From Bacteroidia bacterium (GTDB lineage: Bacteria; Bacteroidota; Bacteroidia; Cytophagales; Cyclobacteriaceae), in NCBI GenBank assembly GCA_030432655.1, contig JAUILA010000001.1, positions 62,001 through 126,000 of the forward strand: a stretch of DNA of 64,000 nucleotides, written 5' to 3'. The position numbers were made by a program, and so were the translations under genes. Each line of letters begins with the position of its first letter. Position 1 is the stretch's first letter. Below, piece by piece: positions 18,076 to 26,263 of the stretch. Under the pieces are notes generated by a model. The model made no database searches and was not told the origin of the DNA. It saw only the letters and a list, made by a program, of their open reading frames with translations.

Positions 18076-18745
18076 TTGAACGTTTATTTTCCCACTCTAT
18101 ACTTTCGTAACGGAAATACTCCAGGAGCATTCGTAACAAATTTAATTCCATTGTGAAAACCGCCTCGTCAAATTCAGACTCACGACGATCCTCAATTAAT
18201 TTAGTTGCACGGCTCATTTGCCTGGCCCCGATAGTTCCTGAACTACCCTTTAAAGTATGCAATACTTTTGTCACTTCCTCTATTTTATGCCCATTCTTCG
18301 CCAATTCCATCTCTCGCAGGTACCTCGTGGCAGACTTCAAAAATTTCCCGCGTCCTATTCTCAGAACATCCGGGCCTGCAAGCCTTTCCAACGATTCGGT
18401 CGTATATTTGTCCACCACCGGAATGTCCGTTAAGTCCAGGTCCGAGGCCAGGCACCGTATGTCAATCCAGCGTTCGAACACACCCATTGCTTCGCCCGCG
18501 GTCATTTCATCAGTGACCATATCGCAGCAAAGCTGATCCGGATATTTATCTGTCCGGAGAACCGGTATACAGGATGCATGTACGTCCCCACGGCCAACCG
18601 TGAAGATGATATCCGCCTCCGTTATTTCTTCCGGATTTGAAAAATCAAGGATTTTCGCACCTTTGCGGGAAAGCGTTTTAACCGCCTCCGGCCATTGATT
18701 TTTTAATTCAATATCCCAGTAAATTCTTTTCGTCTGCCAATCCAA
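18050..18745 (-). CDS. Hpt phosphotransfer protein with an unusual N-terminal domain
   Basis: A 231 aa protein. The C-terminal Hpt domain (about residues 125-220) carries the phosphorylatable H163 in VLHTLKGSSGTIGA. The first 100 residues look like an alpha/beta domain (strands KRIYWDI and ADIIFTVG) without the acidic pocket of an active receiver; it may be a degenerate receiver, but this is an inference from the pattern. No histidine kinase is encoded nearby, so the donor is elsewhere. The gene overlaps the CheY-like gene by 26 bases, which strongly suggests the two work as a pair. Confidence 0.85.
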   Translation of the reverse strand: MDWQTKRIYWDIELKNQWPEAVKTLSRKGAKILDFSNPEEITEADIIFTVGRGDVHASCIPVLRTDKYPDQLCCDMVTDEMTAGEAMGVFERWIDIRCLASDLDLTDIPVVDKYTTESLERLAGPDVLRIGRGKFLKSATRYLREMELAKNGHKIEEVTKVLHTLKGSSGTIGARQMSRATKLIEDRRESEFDEAVFTMELNLLRMLLEYFRYESIEWENKRSNGEKNFNG

Positions 18746-18839
18746 TCGCTACCTTTTGTATCAATACTTAATTAAACCCCAAATATAATTTACTCGTTAC
18801 AATTTTATATTTTTCTTTGGTGCAAATTTTGATAAATCT

Positions 18840-19733
18840 GTGATAAAGAAATGCTTAATAGTGCTAGGTGGTCCTACGGCGGTTGGAAAAACTTCGGTAG
18901 CCCTGAAATTAGCGGAATCTCTGGGGACGGAGATTCTTTCCGCTGACAGCCGGCAGTGCTACCGTGAACTTAATATCGGTACTGCGAAGCCCGATGCAGC
19001 CGAGCTCCAGCGTGTTCATCACCATTTCATCAATTCACATTCGATTCGCGAAACCGTTTCTGCTGGTGATTACTACCGGTATGCCAGGGAGGTAATGGCC
19101 CGGGTTTTTTCGGAGAATGACCACCTGGTGATGGCGGGCGGGACGGGTCTTTATGTCCGGGCTGCACTGGAAGGTATTGACGAAATGCCTCAGCCAGTCC
19201 CCGAACTTCGCCATGAATTAAATAATTGGCCATTGCAGAAACTTCAGAAAGAACTGCGTACGCTTGACCCGGATTACGCTGCCAAGGTGGATATGAATAA
19301 CCCCCAGCGGCTGGTAAGGGCACTGGAAATCTGTAAAAGCAGCGGACAACCCTACAGTTCGTTTCTGAACCAGCCAAAAGACACACTTCCTTATGAGGTG
19401 GTCAGAATTGCGCTGGATATGGACCGCGGCGAGTTGTATACGCGTATCAATCGGCGGGTGGACGAAATGGTGCAAAAGGGTCTCGTGGATGAAGTAAGAT
19501 CGGTGCAGGACTTTCGGGATCATTATGCCCTTAAAACAGTCGGATACAGCGAAATCTTTAATTACCTTGACGGTCGCTGCACCCTGGAGGAAGCGGTTGT
19601 GGCGATAAAACAAAATACGCGGAGATATGCCAAGCGACAATTGACCTGGTTCAGAAAAAATGATGAATACACCTGGTTTCACCCGGAAAATGGCAGGGAA
19701 ATTGTTCAATTTGTTAAGGAAAACTCACATTGA
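18840..19733 (+). CDS. miaA: tRNA dimethylallyltransferase
   Basis: MiaA adds a dimethylallyl group to N6 of A37 in tRNAs reading codons that begin with U. The 297 aa length is typical. The P-loop is GGPTAVGKTS at 10-19, followed by SADSRQCYRELNIGTAKP and later MAGGTGLYVRA and NTRRYAKRQLTWFR. The start is GTG, chosen because no ATG lies upstream and the P-loop would be damaged by later starts. The stop overlaps the reading of the next gene's upstream region only. Confidence 0.95.
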   Translation: MIKKCLIVLGGPTAVGKTSVALKLAESLGTEILSADSRQCYRELNIGTAKPDAAELQRVHHHFINSHSIRETVSAGDYYRYAREVMARVFSENDHLVMAGGTGLYVRAALEGIDEMPQPVPELRHELNNWPLQKLQKELRTLDPDYAAKVDMNNPQRLVRALEICKSSGQPYSSFLNQPKDTLPYEVVRIALDMDRGELYTRINRRVDEMVQKGLVDEVRSVQDFRDHYALKTVGYSEIFNYLDGRCTLEEAVVAIKQNTRRYAKRQLTWFRKNDEYTWFHPENGREIVQFVKENSH

Positions 19734-19795
19734 CGGGACAGTCTGGGAATTTTTTTGAATATTCGAAACGTTATAAAATCCAAATGGATCTTTAT

Positions 19796-20320
19796 ATGAG
19801 AAACATATCGGCAGGTATTTTTTTAGTTGCGGTCTTTCTGCTACCGGCAACTTTGCTCGCGCAGAAAGCCGATTCAAGGGTGGAATGGATGACATTTGAA
19901 GAAGCCGTGGAGCGTTCTAAAACAGAAAAGAAGAAAATTTTTATCGATGTATATACCGACTGGTGCGGCTGGTGTAAAGTGATGGATAAGAATACGTTCA
20001 ATGACCCTGAAATCGCTGCTTACCTGAACGATAATTTCTATAATGTAAAGTTTAACGCAGAACAGAAGGACCCGGTCGTATTTCGCGATCACACATTTGA
20101 ATATATTGCTTCTGGCAGCCGCGGGTATCATGAGCTGGCAGCATCACTTCTGAATAACAAACTCAGCTACCCCACCGTGGTATTTCTGGACGAAGATTTT
20201 AATATGCTTTCCCCCGTGCCGGGCTATCATAAACCGCCTTTTTTTGAAAAGGTGGTAAAGTATTTCGGCGGTGAAATATACAAGGAGAAATCCTGGAAAG
20301 AGTGGGAAAGCAGCTTCTGA
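19796..20320 (+). CDS. Secreted thioredoxin-like protein
   Basis: The chosen start (MRNISAGIFLVAVFLLPATLLAQ) gives a good signal peptide; an ATG 12 bases earlier is also possible. The mature protein has a thioredoxin fold with the active site WCGWC (C57, C60 from this start), preceded by IFIDVYTD and followed by a conserved SYPTVVFLD segment containing the cis-proline. Such proteins act as disulfide reductases or isomerases in the periplasm. Length 174 aa. The stop lies 3 bases from the convergent TRIC-family stop. Confidence 0.88.
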   Translation: MRNISAGIFLVAVFLLPATLLAQKADSRVEWMTFEEAVERSKTEKKKIFIDVYTDWCGWCKVMDKNTFNDPEIAAYLNDNFYNVKFNAEQKDPVVFRDHTFEYIASGSRGYHELAASLLNNKLSYPTVVFLDEDFNMLSPVPGYHKPPFFEKVVKYFGGEIYKEKSWKEWESSF

Positions 20321-20323
20321 CCT

Positions 20324-20947
20324 TCATTTCATTTTAGGAAAAGACAGATTTTTCCGTATCGAAATGACCCGTATACCAATGATAATGGCAGTAGTAATCA
20401 TGTAATTTACGTTGGTCGGGCTTCCGGCCACCTGCAGCCAGTAATACACCAGCGCTCCTGTAAAACAAGCCATCGCATATATTTCCTTTCTGAAAATAAG
20501 GGGGATTTCATTACAGAGTATATCCCTGATAACACCACCGACCACGGCAGAGATCACACCCATTCCCATGGCTAACCCAGGGTGAATACCCAGGTCAAGT
20601 GCTTTCTGCATTCCGCTGATCGTAAACAGGGCAATCCCAATGGTGTCAAATATGAAAAACGTCCTGTGCATGTAGATCAGGTACTTCCGGAAAATATAAG
20701 TAAATGGTACAGCAATAAGCACCAGGAGAGCAAAGGTGGGATTCTCAATCCAGGCGACCGGGTGACTGTCAAGGATCACGTCCCGTGTTGTGCCGCCTCC
20801 TAAAGCGGTTACAAAACCAATGACCGCCGCCCCGAATAAATCCATTTCTTTTTTGGCGGCCAGCCGTATCCCGCTAATGGCAAATACAAAGGTACCTATG
20901 AGTTCCAGCAGGTACAGGACGTTAAAATCAAATCGCAAAAGATCCAT
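20324..20947 (-). CDS. TRIC-family (UPF0126) membrane channel protein
   Basis: A 207 aa integral membrane protein with about seven hydrophobic helices. Two repeats each carry a glycine-rich segment: TALGGGTTRDVIL (near residue 50) and SAVVGGVIRDILC (near 135). These are the signatures of the trimeric intracellular cation channel family, represented in Escherichia coli by YadS/YicG. Prokaryotic members conduct potassium ions, though the physiological role here is inferred. Single-gene unit. Confidence 0.88.
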   Translation of the reverse strand: MDLLRFDFNVLYLLELIGTFVFAISGIRLAAKKEMDLFGAAVIGFVTALGGGTTRDVILDSHPVAWIENPTFALLVLIAVPFTYIFRKYLIYMHRTFFIFDTIGIALFTISGMQKALDLGIHPGLAMGMGVISAVVGGVIRDILCNEIPLIFRKEIYAMACFTGALVYYWLQVAGSPTNVNYMITTAIIIGIRVISIRKNLSFPKMK

Positions 20948-21064
20948 GGCACGTAATTACAAATAAGCAGGTGAAAATAAAAAGAAGGCGGCCAAATTAG
21001 CGTTATAATGCCTTTCAATGGGGAAGTAAGTAGGGATAGATTTTCATTCAGGTATATGATTACG

Positions 21065-21072
21065 TACCTTTG
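21065..21072 (+). promoter_or_regulatory. -7 promoter element for the FKBP gene
   Basis: TACCTTTG is an exact match to the Bacteroidota -7 consensus TAnnTTTG. A T-rich stretch (TTTTC at 21041) sits about 20 bases upstream in place of a clear TTTG. Transcription would begin near 21079, leaving a leader of roughly 40 bases. Confidence 0.55.
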
Positions 21073-21121
21073 CGTATCCTTGAGAATCAAGGCAGGAAAT
21101 AGAAAATTAAATTAAGTGAAT

Positions 21122-21550
21122 ATGGCTGAAGCTAAAAAAGGGGACAGGGTCAAAGTACACTACACCGGAAAACTGAAAGACGGTTCTGTATTTGATTCTT
21201 CCCGTGAAAGAGAACCGCTGGAATTCGAACTGGGCGGCGGAATGATGATCAAGGGTTTTGATACTGCTGTTACAGGAATGCAGGTTGGAGAATCCAAAAC
21301 CGCGGAGATTGCAGCAGAACAGGCATACGGAGAACATAATGATGAGATGGTGATCGAGGTGCCTAAATCGCAGCTCCCGCCGGATCTGAAACCTGAAGTG
21401 GGACAGCAACTTGGTATGCAACAGCCGAACGGACAGTCAGTGCCTGTCCGTGTGACCAAAGTTCTTGATGAAAGTATTGAAATTGACGCTAATCACCCAC
21501 TTGCCGGTAAAGACCTGGTCTTTGAACTGGAATTGATGGAGATCAGCTGA
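21122..21550 (+). CDS. FKBP-type peptidyl-prolyl cis-trans isomerase, SlyD-like
   Basis: A 142 aa cytoplasmic prolyl isomerase. FKBP strands VKVHYTGKLKDGSVFDSS and MIKGFDTAVTGMQVGESKT are clear, and the insert-in-flap region (EHNDEMVIEVPKSQLP to QSVPVRVTKV) matches SlyD-type proteins that combine isomerase and chaperone roles. There is no histidine-rich metal-binding tail. The ATG at 21122 is preferred over an in-frame GTG 6 bases earlier. It ends NHPLAGKDLVFELELMEIS, a typical SlyD finish, and is followed by a strong terminator. Confidence 0.93.
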   Translation: MAEAKKGDRVKVHYTGKLKDGSVFDSSREREPLEFELGGGMMIKGFDTAVTGMQVGESKTAEIAAEQAYGEHNDEMVIEVPKSQLPPDLKPEVGQQLGMQQPNGQSVPVRVTKVLDESIEIDANHPLAGKDLVFELELMEIS

Positions 21551-21572
21551 TCAGTATAAAATCAGATTTAAC

Positions 21573-21598
21573 AGCCATCCCCCGGATGGCTTTTTTTT
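21573..21598 (+). terminator. Intrinsic terminator of the FKBP gene
   Basis: AGCCATCC (21573-21580) pairs perfectly with GGATGGCT (21584-21591) around a CCC loop, followed by a run of eight T residues starting at 21591. It lies 22 bases after the stop codon. Confidence 0.9.
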
Positions 21599-21605
21599 AT
21601 GCACA

Positions 21606-21637
21606 AAAAAAACCCGGTCCGGCCGGGTTTTAGTTTT
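21606..21637 (-). terminator. Intrinsic terminator for the 41-residue membrane protein gene
   Basis: AACCCGG (21611-21617) pairs with CCGGGTT (21623-21629) with a five-base loop. It is flanked by an A run (21605-21612) and T-rich sequence on the other side, so it can work in both directions. For the minus-strand gene it lies about 20 bases after the stop. Confidence 0.75.
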
Positions 21638-21652
21638 TTAATAAGGAACGGA

Positions 21653-21778
21653 TCAGTCGTTTGGCCCTTCCTCTTTTGACTTTCGGAAATCAATGGCACC
21701 GAGGGCAGCAGCAAATCCAATGATACATGCCACTATGATAATAAAGAGATTTGCTCCGTCTCCAACATATTGTTCCAT
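21653..21778 (-). CDS. Small single-span membrane protein (41 aa)
   Basis: A 41-codon frame starts MEQYVGDGANLFIII and has one hydrophobic helix (about residues 11-29, with FIIIVACIIGFAAALG), then a charged tail FRKSKEEGPND. The gene has all expected parts: an exact TAGATTTG -7 element 31 bases upstream, and an intrinsic terminator after the stop. Because it is isolated between terminators, it is more likely a real gene than a chance ORF. Function unknown; the layout resembles small membrane proteins that modulate larger complexes. Confidence 0.65.
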   Translation of the reverse strand: MEQYVGDGANLFIIIVACIIGFAAALGAIDFRKSKEEGPND

Positions 21779-21808
21779 ATTCGTGTGCTTTTAGGATTGT
21801 TAACGCAG

Positions 21809-21816
21809 CAAATCTA
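21809..21816 (-). promoter_or_regulatory. -7 promoter element for the 41-residue protein gene
   Basis: On the minus strand the sequence reads TAGATTTG, an exact match to TAnnTTTG. The transcript would start near 21802 with a leader of about 24 bases. No clear TTTG is seen at -33. Confidence 0.45.
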
Positions 21817-21844
21817 TAAGATATTCCTTAAAAATGATAGTAAT

Positions 21845-22399
21845 CTATTCTCCGTTTCTCAATTCATCGGGAATTGCGTCACAACCCTGCAGTACATCGA
21901 CGATAAACCGGATATGTTCGTTTAGATCAACGCCCAGCTTTTCAACGCCCGCCTGAATCTCTTCACGTTCCACTTTTGCCGCAAAGCTTTTTTGCCGGAG
22001 CTTTTTCCGGACACTTTTTGCTGTAAGTCCGTTCAGCCCCTGAGGCCGGACCCTGGCACAGGCGATGATAAACCCGGTCAGTTCATCCGAGGCAAGCAGG
22101 GTCTTATCCAGCTTCGACCGGGCTTCATTATTCCATTTTGTGTAGTGACAGGATATAGCATAGGCTATTTCTTCTTCCTTATTCTCCCGCAACCTGGATA
22201 CTATGATATTGGGATGTTCTCCAGGATGCTCTTCATAATCCGCATCATGAAGCAGCCCGGTACAGAACCACTGATCCTCATCTTCCCCGAATTTTCTTGC
22301 ATAGGCCTCCATTACACATGCCACCGTTTCCGCATGCAGTCGCAGGCTTTCGGTAAAGGTCATGCTATGTAATAGGTCACGTGCTTCCGATTTATTCAT
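21845..22399 (-). CDS. HD-domain phosphohydrolase family protein
   Basis: A 184 aa cytoplasmic protein with an HD-type metal site: an early histidine in LRLHAETVACVMEAYA, the HD pair in GLLHDADYEEHPGEHP (about residues 49-64), then CHYTKWN and a later Asp in LASDELTG. HD proteins hydrolyse phosphate esters, often of nucleotides; this substrate is unknown. It is separated by 21 bases from the flavin reductase gene upstream and may be co-transcribed. Confidence 0.82.
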   Translation of the reverse strand: MNKSEARDLLHSMTFTESLRLHAETVACVMEAYARKFGEDEDQWFCTGLLHDADYEEHPGEHPNIIVSRLRENKEEEIAYAISCHYTKWNNEARSKLDKTLLASDELTGFIIACARVRPQGLNGLTAKSVRKKLRQKSFAAKVEREEIQAGVEKLGVDLNEHIRFIVDVLQGCDAIPDELRNGE

Positions 22400-22420
22400 T
22401 TTAGCCGTTTTGATACCAAT

Positions 22421-23062
22421 TTACGCTTTTTTCCTGACCGGCAGGTCCGGCTTGGCGTATTCGTATCTGGCCAGAGGAACCGGCTCATAATAGGCGTCCA
22501 GGCCCGCACAGGCTACAAGCCCCGCTTCTGACAGCTCCACAAACCCGTCCTCTTCAATCAACTCTTCCGGAAGGTATAATTCAGCGACTTTACCGATTAC
22601 AAGGAAGGTCCCGTTGGCACGGATCGGGAGAATTTCCTCCAGGTGCAGTCCGAACCGGACCGGCGATTCCGCCACATACGGAGCCCCGATCTTTTCCCCG
22701 TATACCGGCGTAAGCCCGGTAGCCGTAAACTCTGATACATCAGGTGCATAACGCGCTGAGGTTTGATGTGCCTGCTCCGTCATGTCTTTCGAGATCAGGT
22801 TGATCGTGTAGGAGCCGGTCGCCTGGATATTGGTGAATGTTTGCTTGGGAACCGTAACCGGCCGGTGGATAAAGCCAATTAAAGGCGGACTGGCCCCGAC
22901 GTGCACAATTGAATTGAATACAGCCAGGTTGGTATGCCCGTCGGCACGCGCCGTCCCGACCAGGGCCGCATTCTTAAACCCTTCAATGGTGTTCATAAAA
23001 TATCTTCGGAACATGGACTCCCTGCCCATGATGTCTTCCAGGTCAAATCGTATCTCAGCCAT
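22421..23062 (-). CDS. Flavin reductase family protein
   Basis: A 213 aa FMN-binding split-barrel protein. GFKNAALVGTARADGHTNLAVF near the N-terminus, then SPPLIGFIHRPVT and SYTINLISKD form the flavin site pattern of the NADH-FMN oxidoreductase (RutF/DIM6) family. Relatives supply reduced FMN to monooxygenases, but no monooxygenase is encoded nearby. It diverges from the DNA exonuclease gene with only 50 bases between starts. Confidence 0.87.
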   Translation of the reverse strand: MAEIRFDLEDIMGRESMFRRYFMNTIEGFKNAALVGTARADGHTNLAVFNSIVHVGASPPLIGFIHRPVTVPKQTFTNIQATGSYTINLISKDMTEQAHQTSARYAPDVSEFTATGLTPVYGEKIGAPYVAESPVRFGLHLEEILPIRANGTFLVIGKVAELYLPEELIEEDGFVELSEAGLVACAGLDAYYEPVPLARYEYAKPDLPVRKKA

Positions 23063-23112
23063 TCAAATCTTTTACTCAGTAACATTCGGAATCCTGTCTT
23101 GTTCTTCATTGT

Positions 23113-24129
23113 ATGGCTCTGCTGGAATTTAACGAAAACGGGATATTCTGTCCACCGGCCTCGGTATACATCGATCCGTGGCGACCGGTGCGCAACGCAT
23201 TGATCACCCATGGCCATGCCGATCACAGCCGCCGAGGGCATCAGCATTACCTCTGCACCGAGTCGGCTGCACCAGTTATTCGTTACAGGCTGGGCGAGGA
23301 TATCAGCCTGGAAACCATTAAATATGGCGAGCCGCGCGTCATAAACGGGGTCAGGTTTTCCTTTCACCCGGCAGGTCATATTCTCGGCAGTGCCCAGATA
23401 AGGGTGGAATATAAAGGTGAGATCTGGGTGGTGTCCGGTGATTATAAGCTGGAAAATGATGGGATATCTGAGGCATTTGAGCCGGTAAGATGCCATACCT
23501 TTATTTCCGAATGCACCTTCGGACTTCCTGTATACAACTGGCCCGACCAGCATGACGTGTACGCAGACATCGTCCGCTGGTGGAAGCGCAACCGGGAAGA
23601 GGGAAAGACAAGTGTGATCACCGCCTATGCATTGGGTAAGGCGCAACGCCTGCTCAGGAATTTGCCGGAAAATGAAGGTCCGGTTTTTACTCATGGTGCT
23701 GTGGAGAATGTTAATGAAGTGATACGCAGGCAGGGAATTCAGCTGCCGGATACCATCCGGGTCACCCCCGAACAGGACCGGAAAGCATACCAGGGAGCAC
23801 TGGTAATTGCCACGCCATCAGCGTTGGGATCTCCCTGGATGAAGAAATTCAGGCCGTATTCAACCGCCATGGCTTCTGGCTGGATGGCCATTCGTGGAAC
23901 ACGACGGAGAAGATCGGCCGACCGGGGGTTTGTGTTGTCCGATCACGCGGACTGGGGTGGCCTGAACCAGGCGATTGAGCAGACCGGTGCTGAAAAGATC
24001 TTTGTTACGCATGGGTACACATCCATTTACGGTAACTGGCTGAAAGATCAGGGCTACGACGCCAGGGAAGTAAAAACTGATTTTTCAGGTGAGTCAGATG
24101 ATGCGGATTCAACGGGAGGGGATGCATGA
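23113..24129 (+). CDS. Ligase-associated DNA exonuclease (MBL fold)
   Basis: A 338 aa metallo-beta-lactamase/beta-CASP-type nuclease. The metal motif is THGHADHSRRG with H33, H35, D37 and H38; GDYKLENDGISEAFEPV and FVLSDHADW are further metal-site segments. It is the first gene of a four-part repair set (exonuclease, ligase, Lhr helicase, PdeM) known in many bacteria and thought to act on damaged DNA ends. Its stop overlaps the ligase start by 4 bases (ATGA), so the two are translationally coupled. Confidence 0.92.
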   Translation: MALLEFNENGIFCPPASVYIDPWRPVRNALITHGHADHSRRGHQHYLCTESAAPVIRYRLGEDISLETIKYGEPRVINGVRFSFHPAGHILGSAQIRVEYKGEIWVVSGDYKLENDGISEAFEPVRCHTFISECTFGLPVYNWPDQHDVYADIVRWWKRNREEGKTSVITAYALGKAQRLLRNLPENEGPVFTHGAVENVNEVIRRQGIQLPDTIRVTPEQDRKAYQGALVIATPSALGSPWMKKFRPYSTAMASGWMAIRGTRRRRSADRGFVLSDHADWGGLNQAIEQTGAEKIFVTHGYTSIYGNWLKDQGYDAREVKTDFSGESDDADSTGGDA

Positions 24130-25712
24130 AACAGTTTACTAAGTTATTCTCTGAGCTTGACGGGACAACCAAAACCAATCCGAAGGTAGATGCTCTGAGC
24201 GACTATTTTGATAAGGCGCCAGAGTATGATAAACTCTGGACCATAGCCTTGTTATCTCATCGAAGGCCAAAAAGGGCGGTAAACGCTACACGAATGAAAG
24301 AATGGGCAGCGGAAATTGCGGGATTGCCCTTCTGGCTGGTAGATGAGTCGCACCATGTGGTGGGTGATCTGGCCGAGACCATAGCACTTATTCTCCCGGA
24401 TCATGAAAATGAATCCTCGGAGAGTCTTACCCACTGGATGGAGTTTATAATCGGATTGCGGAACCTGGAGGAAAATGAACGGAAGAGTGAAATGGCCCGC
24501 GCCTGGAGTATGCTTAGCCGGCAGCAGCGATTTGTCTTTAATAAGCTGATAACAGGAGGGTTTCGCATGGGCGTTTCCCAAAAACTCATGGTGCGGGCGC
24601 TCGCAGCGGCTACCGGAATCGAGGAGAATCTATTGGCACACCGGCTTATGGGTGACTGGACCCCTGCTTCAACCACGTTTGAAGAGCTGGTCCTTTCGGA
24701 GGATAAAGACGAGAAGGATTCCAGGCCTTATCCGTTTTACCTGGCATATCCCCTTGAACAGCCTCCCGGTGAGTTGGGAACACCGGCCGAATGGCAGGCA
24801 GAAATGAAATGGGACGGAATCCGCGGTCAGATAATTGTCCGGAATCAGCAATTGTTCGTCTGGTCCCGGGGCGAAGAGCTGGTCACCGATAAATATCCGG
24901 AGTATGAGGTTCTTACCGGATTTCTTCCGGACGGAACGGTGCTCGATGGGGAAATAATGCCGTTCCGGGATGGCTTGCCTCTGCCGTTCACGTTACTTCA
25001 GAAACGAATAGGAAGAAAAAAGGTCGGTCCTTCCTTGCTTAAAAAAGTGCCGGTAATTTTTATGGCCTATGACCTGCTGGAATCAGGTGGGGAGGATATC
25101 CGGCAGTTGCCGTTAAATGAACGCAGGAAAAAACTGGAAATGGTGGTTGCCGAGGCTCCGGAAATCCTTCGTCTCTCCGAGACTGTTTCCTTTGACACCT
25201 GGGAGGAACTGGCTGATGTTCGTAGTGACGCCCGGTCAAGACAGACGGAAGGAATAATGCTGAAGAATCAGGCCTCTGCTTATCGGGTGGGCAGAAAGCG
25301 GGGAGACTGGTGGAAGTGGAAGGTTGATCCGCTTACGATTGATGCCGTCATGATTTATGCCATGAGGGGACATGGACGCAGGGCCAACCTGTATACAGAT
25401 TATACTTTTGCCGTCAGGGACGGGGAGAATCTTGTGCCTTTTGCCAAAGCCTATTCCGGGCTGACCGATAAGGAGATTGCCCGGGTAGACCGCTTTGTAA
25501 AGCAAAATACGCTGGAACGATTTGGGCCGGTCCGCAGTGTACGGCCCGAGCTGGTGTTTGAGATCGCTTTTGAAGGAATTAACAAGTCTTCACGCCACAA
25601 ATCGGGCGTTGCACTTCGCTTTCCGCGGATCAGCAGGTGGAGGGAAGATAAACCCGCCTCAGAAATTAATACCCTGGATGACCTGCACCGCATGATGGAC
25701 CTGTATGGCTGA
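24126..25712 (+). CDS. ATP-dependent DNA ligase (ligase-associated repair set)
   Basis: A 528 aa ATP-dependent ligase. An N-terminal DNA-binding domain (about residues 1-200) is followed by the nucleotidyltransferase core. The adenylated lysine is K228 in MKWDGIRGQ; then come DGEIMPF, KVPVIFMAYDLLE, EGIMLKN and WWKWKVDP, and a C-terminal OB fold with SRHKSGVALRFPRI. It joins nicked or broken DNA in repair; it is not the NAD+-dependent replicative ligase. It is coupled to the exonuclease and followed by a possible terminator. Confidence 0.95.
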   Translation: MKQFTKLFSELDGTTKTNPKVDALSDYFDKAPEYDKLWTIALLSHRRPKRAVNATRMKEWAAEIAGLPFWLVDESHHVVGDLAETIALILPDHENESSESLTHWMEFIIGLRNLEENERKSEMARAWSMLSRQQRFVFNKLITGGFRMGVSQKLMVRALAAATGIEENLLAHRLMGDWTPASTTFEELVLSEDKDEKDSRPYPFYLAYPLEQPPGELGTPAEWQAEMKWDGIRGQIIVRNQQLFVWSRGEELVTDKYPEYEVLTGFLPDGTVLDGEIMPFRDGLPLPFTLLQKRIGRKKVGPSLLKKVPVIFMAYDLLESGGEDIRQLPLNERRKKLEMVVAEAPEILRLSETVSFDTWEELADVRSDARSRQTEGIMLKNQASAYRVGRKRGDWWKWKVDPLTIDAVMIYAMRGHGRRANLYTDYTFAVRDGENLVPFAKAYSGLTDKEIARVDRFVKQNTLERFGPVRSVRPELVFEIAFEGINKSSRHKSGVALRFPRISRWREDKPASEINTLDDLHRMMDLYG

Positions 25713-25759
25713 ATGGATCCGCCTTGGTGTAAAGCCCGTTACAGCCATAATTCTTTTTT
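25704..25759 (+). terminator. Possible terminator after the ligase gene
   Basis: TATGGCTG (25704-25711, overlapping the ligase stop) pairs perfectly with CAGCCATA (25742-25749), followed by ATTCTTTTTTATT. The 30-base loop is long for an intrinsic terminator, so this is tentative. If real it would split the repair cluster into separate transcripts. Confidence 0.3.
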
Positions 25760-25777
25760 ATTATATTGGTATATAAT
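25760..25777. promoter_or_regulatory. Inverted repeat upstream of the SRPBCC gene
   Basis: ATTATAT (25760-25766) and ATATAAT (25771-25777) form a perfect 7-base inverted repeat with a TGGT spacer, 45 bases before the SRPBCC start. It could be an operator, but it is AT-only in the arms and could arise by chance. Confidence 0.25.
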
Positions 25778-25821
25778 TCCAGGGCGAACGACTATACGTC
25801 TGAATAACAACAACATGACTT

Positions 25822-26256
25822 ATGAAATACACCTGTTCCGTTGATATTGATCAGCCGCTTCAAAAGGTGATCGATTTGTTTGACAATCCGGATAATATGA
25901 AACACTGGCAACCCGGTCTGTTAAGTTTTGAACATTTATCAGGAGACCCGGGTGAGCCGGGCGCAAAATCAAGGCTTCACTATAAAATGGGGAAACGTGA
26001 TATAGAAATGACAGAAACCATTATTGAGCGGGATCTTCCCAGGATGTTCAGCAGTACATACGAAGCAAACGGAGTGCTCAATATTCAGAAAAATACCTTC
26101 GTACCTGTTGATGAACAAACCACGCGCTACGTGAGTGAAAATGAATTCAGGTTTTCCGGATTTATGAAGATCATGGGCTGGCTGATGCCCGGGGCCTTTA
26201 AAAAACAAAGCCAGAAATATATGGATCAGTTCAAGGAATTTGCGGAATCAAAATAG
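25822..26256 (+). CDS. SRPBCC (START-like) family protein
   Basis: A 144 aa soluble protein with the START-like fold pattern: MKYTCSVDIDQPLQKVIDLFDNP at the start, DNMKHWQPGL, then long strands (GAKSRLHYKMGKRDIEMTETI) and a final helix KKQSQKYMDQFKEFAES. Such proteins bind hydrophobic ligands in a deep cavity; no ligand can be predicted. It interrupts the ligase-associated repair cluster. The DUF1801 gene follows by 7 bases. Confidence 0.83.
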   Translation: MKYTCSVDIDQPLQKVIDLFDNPDNMKHWQPGLLSFEHLSGDPGEPGAKSRLHYKMGKRDIEMTETIIERDLPRMFSSTYEANGVLNIQKNTFVPVDEQTTRYVSENEFRFSGFMKIMGWLMPGAFKKQSQKYMDQFKEFAESK

Positions 26257-26263
26257 CGAAACC

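Noticed and set aside
22993-23694. Minus-strand ORF of 233 codons across the exonuclease start
   Set aside because: It crosses the reductase and exonuclease genes antisense and has no recognisable domain.
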